The notes beneath the pieces are model-generated. The model was given only the letters and a program-made list of their open reading frames with translations, was not told the origin of the DNA and searched no databases. Below are positions 24,259 through 30,154 of a DNA stretch of 31,233 nucleotides, piece by piece. Position 1 is the stretch's first letter, and each line of letters starts with the position of its first letter. The position numbers and the translations under genes were made by a program. This DNA comes from JASFRI01 sp050115015 (GTDB lineage Bacteria; Acidobacteriota; Polarisedimenticolia; CBDVAL01): positions 1-31,233 of the forward strand of contig JASFRI010000003.1 of the NCBI GenBank assembly GCA_050115015.1, written 5' to 3'.

Positions 24259-24908
24259 GGCGATTCCCGACGGGATCCGCGGGGGGACGGCCTCCGGGCC
24301 ACCACGGCGCCGACGGTCCTCGCGATGACCCCCAGATCGCTCCAGAACCCGCACCGCTCGAGGTATTCCAGGTTCAGGGCCAGCTTCGCGGGCATCACCT
24401 CGCGGACGTAGTGAGCCTCCCTCTCGGCGGGGGGAACCCCCGCGAGGAGCACCTCCTCGTCCCGGAACGCCAGGGTGGCCGGATCCGTGATCCCCGGCCG
24501 GACGGCCAGGACGCGGCGCTGATCCGGGGTGTAGTGGGCGACGTAGCGCGGGACCTCGGGCCGGGGGCCGACCAGGCTCATCTCGCCCCGCAGCACGTTC
24601 CACAACTGCGGTAGCTCGTCCAGCTTCGTGGCGCGCAGCAGGCGCCCGACACGCGTGACCCGGGGATCGCCGCCACCGGTCACCAGAGCGCCATCCCGGT
24701 CCGCCCCGGACCGCATGGAACGGAATTTATAAAGATCAAAAGACTTACCGTCTTTGCCGACGCGTTCCTGGGTGTAGAGGACGGGGCCGGCAGAGCCCAG
24801 GCGGACCGCGATGGCCACCCCGGCCAGCAGGGGGGAGAGCAGGAGGAGGCCCGCGGCCGAGGCGGTGAGGTCCAGTGCGCGCTTGAGCGCCCGCCCCGTT
24901 CGGCTCAG
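24255..24908 (-). CDS. Monotopic phosphoglycosyl transferase (PglC/WcaJ-like initiating sugar transferase)
   Basis: This enzyme transfers a sugar phosphate from a UDP-sugar to undecaprenyl phosphate, starting glycan assembly at the cytoplasmic membrane. The 217 residues form the small PglC-type core: LKRALDL and one re-entrant hydrophobic helix (about 8-35), QERVGKDGKSFDLYKFRSM (47-65), and the catalytic pair D97/E98 in TKLDELPQLWNVLRGEMSLV, followed by GPRPEVP. The only start that keeps the helix is CTG at 24908. It overlaps the aminotransferase stop as CTGA and has GAGGAG eight bases upstream. The next GTG would delete the membrane segment. The context suggests the substrate is a UDP-diamino or amino-deoxy sugar. 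Confidence 0.9.
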   Translation of the reverse strand: MSRTGRALKRALDLTASAAGLLLLSPLLAGVAIAVRLGSAGPVLYTQERVGKDGKSFDLYKFRSMRSGADRDGALVTGGGDPRVTRVGRLLRATKLDELPQLWNVLRGEMSLVGPRPEVPRYVAHYTPDQRRVLAVRPGITDPATLAFRDEEVLLAGVPPAEREAHYVREVMPAKLALNLEYLERCGFWSDLGVIARTVGAVVARRPSPRGSRRESP

Positions 24909-26119
24909 CGCCGGAACTCCTCGGCCAGGGCCCGGACCACGGCAGCCACGTACTCCACCTCCGAGGGGATCATCGAGGGGAAGAACGGCAGGGAGATCGC
25001 CCGCCGGAACAGCCCCTCCGCCACCGGGTAGTCCCCCTCCTTCGTCCCGAGGGCCTGCCGGTAGAGGGGGTGGAGGTGCAGGGGGATGAAGTGGACGCTG
25101 ATCCCCAGGTTCGCCTCCTGGAGCCGGCGGGCGAAGGTGTCCCGGTCGACCCGCAGGCGATCCAGGTGCAGCCGCACGATGAACAGGTGCCAGGCATGAC
25201 GGTCCCCCTCCGCCTGCGTCTCCGGGGGCAGCTCGACCGCCTCGCAATCCGCCAGCAGCGTCCGGTAGTGCGCGGCGATCTCCTCGCGCCGACGCTGCTC
25301 CTCCTCGAATCGCTCGAGCTGGCACAGACCGATGGCGGCGGCGAAGTCGGGCATGTTGTACTTGAAGCCGAGGTCCTCGATCGCGTAGGACCACGACCCG
25401 GCGTCCATGTACCGCTTCCAGGCATCCCGGCTCAGGCCGTGCAGGCTGAGCCGTCGCACGCGGGCGGCGTCATCGGGATCCCCCAGGGCCAGCAACCCGC
25501 CCTCCCCCGTGGTCAGGTTCTTCGTGGCGTAGAAGCTGAAGCAGGTGAACCGCGAGAGGCTGCCCACCGGCCGCCCCCGGTACGCGGTCCCCATCGCGTG
25601 AGCCGCATCCTCGATCACCGGAAGCCCCCGGCGGGCGGCGATCTCCGCGATCCGGTCCATCTCGCAGGGATACCCCGCCATGTGGACCGGCAGGATGGCC
25701 CGCGTGCGGTCGGTGATCGCCGCCTCCAGGCGTTCCGGATCCAGGTTCGCGGTGCCCGGCAGCACGTCCACGAACACCGGGCGGGCTCCGGTGTAGAGGA
25801 TGGTCTCGCCGGTGGACGAGAAGGTGTACGGCGTGGTGACGACCTCGTCGCCGGGGCCGACGCCGGCCGTCACCAGCGCCAGGTGGAGTGCCGCGGTGCA
25901 GGAGTTCACGGCCACGGCCTCGGCGCAGCCGAGCCGCTCCCGGAGGCGTTCCTCGAGCTGCTTGACCCGCGCGCCGGTGGTCAGCCAGCCCGACCGGAGC
26001 ACCGCCGACACCTCGCGGACCTCCTCCTCGCCGATGGTCGGCCGGTGGAACGGGAGGAACTCCTCCCGGCGAGGCGGCATCACGTGCGGCAACGAGGTCG
26101 CCTTGCGCGGTCCGTTCAT
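24905..26119 (-). CDS. DegT/DnrJ/EryC1/StrS-family PLP-dependent sugar aminotransferase
   Basis: This family aminates 4-keto (or 3-keto) nucleotide sugars using glutamate and pyridoxal phosphate. The 404 residues include FHRPTIGEEEVREVSAVLRS, VNSCTAALHLAL (71-82), DEVVTTPYTF, IEDAAHAMG with D171, and the PLP lysine K200 in FSFYATKNLTTGEGG. Near the C-terminus is GISVHFIPLHLHPLYR. These resemble PglE/ArnB-type enzymes. Next to a phosphoglycosyl transferase and one gene from a PglF-like dehydratase, it probably makes a 4-amino-4,6-dideoxy sugar. The ATG at 26119 overlaps the kinase stop as ATGA and the ribosome site is weak. Confidence 0.93.
   Translation of the reverse strand: MNGPRKATSLPHVMPPRREEFLPFHRPTIGEEEVREVSAVLRSGWLTTGARVKQLEERLRERLGCAEAVAVNSCTAALHLALVTAGVGPGDEVVTTPYTFSSTGETILYTGARPVFVDVLPGTANLDPERLEAAITDRTRAILPVHMAGYPCEMDRIAEIAARRGLPVIEDAAHAMGTAYRGRPVGSLSRFTCFSFYATKNLTTGEGGLLALGDPDDAARVRRLSLHGLSRDAWKRYMDAGSWSYAIEDLGFKYNMPDFAAAIGLCQLERFEEEQRRREEIAAHYRTLLADCEAVELPPETQAEGDRHAWHLFIVRLHLDRLRVDRDTFARRLQEANLGISVHFIPLHLHPLYRQALGTKEGDYPVAEGLFRRAISLPFFPSMIPSEVEYVAAVVRALAEEFRR
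24917..24922 (-). promoter_or_regulatory. Ribosome binding site supporting a CTG start
   Basis: GAGGAG on the minus strand lies inside the last Glu-Glu codons of the aminotransferase and eight bases before CTG 24908. There is no ATG, GTG or TTG in the phosphoglycosyl transferase frame between this site and the conserved N-terminal helix. Confidence 0.6.
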
Positions 26120-27096
26120 TCGGTGTCCCCCACGAAGATGATCTTGCTCCCCTGGTTCTCGAACCGGATCGGCACGCGCCGCAGCTCCGGCAGGGCCTGC
26201 TCCACCCGCGGCTGGTTCGGCCGCTCCACGTAGAGCATCAGGAAGCCTCCTCCTCCCGCCCCGAGGATCTTCCCGCCGATGGCACCGGCCTCCCGGGCGC
26301 GCCGGTACAGGTCGTCCAGCGTCGGGTTCGTGATGCCGCCCGCGAGCTGCTGCTTGTGCATCCATCCCTCGTGCAGGATCTCGCCCACGCGCTCCAGCCG
26401 GCGCCCCTCCCGCAGCACGTCCCTCACGTCCTCCGACAGTACGCGCATCGCCCGCAGGTGCTCGCGCTTGTCGTCGGTGTTCTCCTTCTGCCTCGCCAGG
26501 ATCCGGGAGGCCGAACGAACCGTCCCCGTGTACAGGAAGACCAGGTTCGCCTGCAACTCCCCCAGCGTTCCGGCGGGCATGATGACCGGGTCCGCGACCA
26601 CCGATTCGTCCGGCCGGAAACGGATATGGCGCATCCCGCCGTACGCGGCGGCATACTGGTCCTGCTTTCCGATCGGCTCGCCGAGGATGTCGATCTCCAC
26701 CTGGCAGGCCTCCCGGGCCAGCCGCTCGGGCGAGGCATGGCGTCCCGCGAAGGCATGCAGGGCGTGGAGCAGCCCGACCGTGAAGCTGGAGGAGGACCCG
26801 ACGCCGGTGCCTGCCGGCATGTCGGCGATGGAGGTGATCTCCAGCCCGCGGGTCAGGCCGGTTAGCCGCAGGCATTCCCGCACGATGGGATGATGAAGCT
26901 GTTCGAAGTCGTCGACGATCTCCGTCTTCGAGTAGCTCACCCGGAGGCTCTCGTCGAAACGGCGGTTCACCGTGATGTACATGTGCCGGTCGATGGTGAC
27001 GCTGGTCACCGCGCCGGTCTCCTCGCCGTAGAAGGCACGAAGGTCCGTGCCGCCGCCGGCGAAGCTTACGCGGAAGGGGGTGCGGGAGATGATCAC
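26116..27096 (-). CDS. hddA: GHMP-family D-glycero-D-manno-heptose 7-phosphate kinase (HddA-like)
   Basis: HddA phosphorylates heptose 7-phosphate at C1 on the route to GDP-heptose. The 326-residue protein has the GHMP motifs in order: RTPFRVSFAGGGTDL near the start, the phosphate loop DMPAGTGVGSSSSFTVGLL, GKQDQYAAAYGG, and the C-terminal GGKILGAGGGGFLMLY. The start is GTG 27096, overlapping the epimerase stop as GTGA; a longer open frame upstream is antiphase to the epimerase. GmhA- and HddC-like genes in the same operon support the heptose assignment over fucokinase or mevalonate kinase. Confidence 0.87.
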   Translation of the reverse strand: MIISRTPFRVSFAGGGTDLRAFYGEETGAVTSVTIDRHMYITVNRRFDESLRVSYSKTEIVDDFEQLHHPIVRECLRLTGLTRGLEITSIADMPAGTGVGSSSSFTVGLLHALHAFAGRHASPERLAREACQVEIDILGEPIGKQDQYAAAYGGMRHIRFRPDESVVADPVIMPAGTLGELQANLVFLYTGTVRSASRILARQKENTDDKREHLRAMRVLSEDVRDVLREGRRLERVGEILHEGWMHKQQLAGGITNPTLDDLYRRAREAGAIGGKILGAGGGGFLMLYVERPNQPRVEQALPELRRVPIRFENQGSKIIFVGDTE

Positions 27097-28058
27097 GCGG
27101 GTCCCGTTCCGCCCACGGCGGCCCCCTCCGAGAGAAGCGCCCGGACCGCCTCGCGGACCGCCCCGTCCGAGTCGAGACGCGCCTTCCAGCCCGCCTCGGC
27201 CAGCCGCGAGGGGTCCAGCCGGACCTGGGGCACGTCCCCCACCCAGCCCCGATCCCCGCCGGTGAACCGGAACCCCGCCTCCGGCAGCCCCATCTCCCCG
27301 CGGACGATCTCGGCGATCCGGAGGACCGACGTCGCGCCCTGGCAGGCCAGGTTGAAGCAGTTCACCCTCTCCCGACCACGGGTCCAGCCGTACAGCATCC
27401 CGTCGACACACTCCTTCACGTACAGGTAGGGCTTCGCCTGGCGGCCGTCGCCGAGGATCTCCAGCTCCCGGGGGTTCTCACGGAGCTTCCGGATGAAGTC
27501 GACCACGGCCCCGTGGGTGCCGTGGTCTCCCACGATGTTGGCGAACCGGAAGATCCAGGCCTGCACGCCGTACGCGTGCTCGAACGCGGAGATCAGCCCC
27601 TCGCAGGCCAGCTTCGACGCGCCGTAGAGGGAGATGGGGAACAGCGGGCCGTAGTCCTCCGGCGTGGGGATCTTGCGGGCCTCTCCGTAGACGGCCGAGG
27701 TGGAGGCGAACACGAGCTGCCGGATGCCCTGACGGCGCATCCCGTCCAGCACGTGGAAGGTCGCCAGCGTCCCCTGCCGCAGGTCCGTATCCGTGACCGC
27801 ACCGCCGGCGGCGATGTCGCTGTTTGCGGCCATGTGGAACACGGCGTCGTGCCCCGCGAGAAGGCCCGCCAGGGCCTCCCGGTCCAGGAGATCCCCTTCC
27901 AGGAAGCGGAAACCCGGACGTCCCTCGCAGGCCGCCAGAAACTCCCGCCGTCCCAGGGAGAGGTTGTCGTGGGCGGTCACCTCGTGCCCCTCGTCCAGGA
28001 GCCTCTCGGCCAGATGGCTCCCGATGAAGCCGGCCCCCCCGGTGAGGAAGATCCTCAC
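27093..28058 (-). CDS. NAD-dependent nucleotide-sugar epimerase/dehydratase (extended SDR)
   Basis: The 321-residue protein has GGAGFIGSHL (7-16), HMAANSDIA, STSAVYGEARKIPTPEDYGP, the catalytic YGASK, FRFANIVGDH and GDGRQAKPYLYVKECVDGM. It belongs to the GalE-like extended SDR group. Position between gmhA and hddA suggests it acts on the GDP-heptose product or a downstream sugar, but its substrate cannot be read from sequence. The start is GTG 28058, overlapping gmhA as GTGA. A run of seven G lies at codons 7-9 (28034-28040), close to the start. Confidence 0.85.
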   Translation of the reverse strand: MRIFLTGGAGFIGSHLAERLLDEGHEVTAHDNLSLGRREFLAACEGRPGFRFLEGDLLDREALAGLLAGHDAVFHMAANSDIAAGGAVTDTDLRQGTLATFHVLDGMRRQGIRQLVFASTSAVYGEARKIPTPEDYGPLFPISLYGASKLACEGLISAFEHAYGVQAWIFRFANIVGDHGTHGAVVDFIRKLRENPRELEILGDGRQAKPYLYVKECVDGMLYGWTRGRERVNCFNLACQGATSVLRIAEIVRGEMGLPEAGFRFTGGDRGWVGDVPQVRLDPSRLAEAGWKARLDSDGAVREAVRALLSEGAAVGGTGPA

Positions 28059-28654
28059 GCCGTTTCCCCGGCCGCGGGACGCAGCGCCGCGAGCTCCCGC
28101 GTGAAGAACTGGCTCAGGATGTGGTTCAGGGACAGGTGGAGGTCCTCGACGATCCCGTAGTTGCAGCTGCTGAACGTGACCTGGTGGTCGACCATCCCTG
28201 CCAGCTTCCCGCCGCCGAAGCCGATGAAGCCTACCGTGACCGCCCCGTGCTCCCGCGCCCAGCGGATCGCCTTCAGGACGTTGGGGGAGTTCCCGGAGCC
28301 GGTGATGCCGACCACCACATCTCCGGGCTCCAGATGGTTCTTGATCTGCTCCACGAAGATGTCATCGTAGCTCATGTCGTTACCGTAGGCCGTGACGAGG
28401 CCCATGTTGTCGGTGACGCTCAGCGCCTTGAAGCGCTTCACCCCCGGCTGGGCTGTCCCCTTTCCCAGATCGGTGGCCATGTGGGAGGCGGTGGTGGCGC
28501 TGCCCCCGTTGCCGAGGATGAAGACCCGGCGATCGTTCCGCCAGGCCTCGCGGAAGACCTCGGCGATCCCCTCCAGGGCCTCCCCGTCCACCTCCTCGAT
28601 GCTCCGCCGCATCCCGTCGAAGTACTCCGCCGCGTATTCTCGTATGCCGCTCAC
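28055..28654 (-). CDS. gmhA: Sedoheptulose 7-phosphate isomerase, SIS domain (GmhA-like)
   Basis: GmhA converts sedoheptulose 7-phosphate to D-glycero-D-manno-heptose 7-phosphate, the first step of heptose synthesis. The 199-residue protein has the SIS motifs ILGNGGSATTASHMATDL and GITGSGNSPNVLKAI, and the C-terminal EDLHLSLNHIL with the catalytic Glu and His expected for the family. The GTG at 28654 overlaps the upstream nucleotidyltransferase stop as GTGA and is preceded by AAGGAGG. It forms an operon with hddC, an epimerase and hddA. The phosphatase GmhB, needed between the kinase and the guanylyltransferase, is not in this window. Confidence 0.9.
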   Translation of the reverse strand: MSGIREYAAEYFDGMRRSIEEVDGEALEGIAEVFREAWRNDRRVFILGNGGSATTASHMATDLGKGTAQPGVKRFKALSVTDNMGLVTAYGNDMSYDDIFVEQIKNHLEPGDVVVGITGSGNSPNVLKAIRWAREHGAVTVGFIGFGGGKLAGMVDHQVTFSSCNYGIVEDLHLSLNHILSQFFTRELAALRPAAGETA

Positions 28655-29376
28655 CGTCCCCCTCCTTCGGCCTCGCGCCCCCGGAAGAACGTCTCGGCCA
28701 TCCGCATGCCCTCGGGCGTCCCGATGTCGTAGAACCGCCTTCGTGTCACCCATGCCGCCATCCGGCCGGCCTCCACCAGCCGCGGGTACACCTCGGCCTC
28801 CAGGGATGCCTTTCTCCCCGGTGGGATCCCCCCCAGGACGCCGGCGGTCAGCCCGAGGACGCCGGCCTCGATGTACCGGAGCTCCGGGGAGGCGCTCCCC
28901 TTGGCGTACTCCTTCACCCGCCCCGCCTCGTCCAGGGCCACGTTCGGCGACACGCCCGTCTCCCCGTTGCGATCGCGGTACACCACCATCATCCCGTCCG
29001 CGTCCTCGCGGCCCTCGAAGGCTGCGGCCACCGCGGCGTGGTCCTCCGCCAGGAACGAGTCCCCGTAAACCAGGAGGAAACGCTCACCCAGTCGTCCGAG
29101 GGCCTGCCGGAGGGCCCCCCCGGTCCCCAGAGGATGCTCCTCGTGGCTGTACCCCAGGCGGACCCCCAGACGGGACCCGTCCCCCAGGTGCATCCGGATC
29201 TGCTCCCCGCGATAGCCCGTCAGCAGCAGGAAGTCGCGAAACCCCTGGCCCGCCAGGAACCGGATCTGCCGCTCCAGGAAGGGGACGCCGTCCACGGGCA
29301 CGAGAGGCTTGGGCACGGACTCGGTCAGGGGCCGGAGCCGCGTGCCCAGCCCGCCCGCCAGGATCACGATCTGCAC
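28651..29376 (-). CDS. hddC: Nucleotidyltransferase, probably D-glycero-D-manno-heptose 1-phosphate guanylyltransferase (HddC-like)
   Basis: The 241-residue protein has the sugar-nucleotidyltransferase signature ILAGGLGTRLRPLTESVPKP near its start, then GTGGALRQAL, LLVYGDSFL with the metal-binding Asp, and FYDIGTPEGM at the C-terminus. These fit HddC/RfbA-like enzymes. With gmhA and hddA in the same operon, GDP-heptose formation is the best guess; UTP or CTP use cannot be excluded. The start is GTG 29376, with GGGAGGGGGAG just before it. An upstream in-frame GTG at 29409 lacks a ribosome site and would place 11 extra residues before the conserved strand. It is the first gene of the six-gene operon. 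Confidence 0.87.
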   Translation of the reverse strand: MQIVILAGGLGTRLRPLTESVPKPLVPVDGVPFLERQIRFLAGQGFRDFLLLTGYRGEQIRMHLGDGSRLGVRLGYSHEEHPLGTGGALRQALGRLGERFLLVYGDSFLAEDHAAVAAAFEGREDADGMMVVYRDRNGETGVSPNVALDEAGRVKEYAKGSASPELRYIEAGVLGLTAGVLGGIPPGRKASLEAEVYPRLVEAGRMAAWVTRRRFYDIGTPEGMRMAETFFRGREAEGGGR

Positions 29377-29421
29377 GCTCCCCCTCCCGGCCGGTATGGA
29401 CCGATTCACGTCAAATAGTTG

Positions 29422-29450
29422 AATCTACTGCCCGCAATCCGCCTTTTCAA
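29422..29450 (-). promoter_or_regulatory. Candidate sigma70 promoter of the hddC-gmhA-epimerase-hddA-aminotransferase-PGT operon
   Basis: On the minus strand TTGAAA (29450-29445, 5/6) is followed after 17 bases by TAGATT (29427-29422, 4/6). The TGA in the -35 is the stop codon of the methyltransferase gene. The leader to GTG 29376 is about 40 bases. The site lies in a local AT-rich patch. Confidence 0.65.
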
Positions 29451-30154
29451 GCCCCCCGCGACGTGCCGGGCTTGCGGATCAGGGCGAGATAGTGGGTCCG
29501 GAGGGGCGGCAGGCTCTCCAGGACCCGGCACGCCACAGGGCTCCACGGTGCCAGGCGCCGGGCCAGGAAGGGGACCAGCGTCAGCGACCGCAGGACCGGC
29601 CGGCAGCCGGGGAACAGGCGCCGGATCTCACGGCGTCCGATCCCCCGGGCATCTCGGTTCCTGGGGTTCGTGTAGCGGAAATCGTACCAGAGGACGGCCC
29701 CATCGGGGCGGAGTACGCGCAGCATCTCGGCCGCGATGCGGGCCCGCTGCTCCGGTTCCAGCACCAGGGTCAGCAGCGTGGACTGGTGGACCAGATCGAA
29801 GCTCCCGTCGGCGAACGGCAGCCGCACGGCATCCGCCTCCGCCACCAGCCCTGCCCGCGTCCGGAGCCGCGCGTTCCGGGCCCGCTCCGCCTGGACCTCG
29901 ATACCGACGAGGTCCTCCGGGAGGCAGCCGTAGAGCTGGAAGCGCAGCATCCACTCCCCGCCGCCGCAGCCCACGTCCAGGATCCGCAATCCACGCAGGC
30001 TCGAGATGCCCTGGCGCACGAGAAATCGCAGCAGGTCCTCCTCCCGGCGCCGGATCAGGTAGTGCTGCCCCGGCCGGAACAGGGAGTAATACTCGGGCGG
30101 GTGCAGGTCCCGCCGCCTGCGGTAGACCTCGTCCATCCGCCGGGGCGCCGTCAC
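29447..30154 (-). CDS. Class I SAM-dependent methyltransferase
   Basis: The 235-residue protein has the SAM-binding motif ILDVGCGGGEW (about 58-68), an acidic residue at the next strand (VGIEVQAERA), EADAVRLPFADGSFDLVHQS, and EMLRVLRPDGAVLWYDFRY. It is a methyltransferase of the Methyltransf_11 type. Substrate is unknown; the location between a GT2 gene and sugar-nucleotide genes suggests methylation of a glycan or its lipid carrier. The start is GTG 30154, overlapping the glycosyltransferase stop as GTGA. There is no signal peptide or membrane helix, so it should act in the cytoplasm. Confidence 0.88.
   Translation of the reverse strand: MTAPRRMDEVYRRRRDLHPPEYYSLFRPGQHYLIRRREEDLLRFLVRQGISSLRGLRILDVGCGGGEWMLRFQLYGCLPEDLVGIEVQAERARNARLRTRAGLVAEADAVRLPFADGSFDLVHQSTLLTLVLEPEQRARIAAEMLRVLRPDGAVLWYDFRYTNPRNRDARGIGRREIRRLFPGCRPVLRSLTLVPFLARRLAPWSPVACRVLESLPPLRTHYLALIRKPGTSRGA

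Noticed and set aside
24909..25394. An upstream extension of the phosphoglycosyl transferase frame to 25394
   Set aside because: It runs antiphase through the aminotransferase gene and does not resemble any transferase N-terminus.
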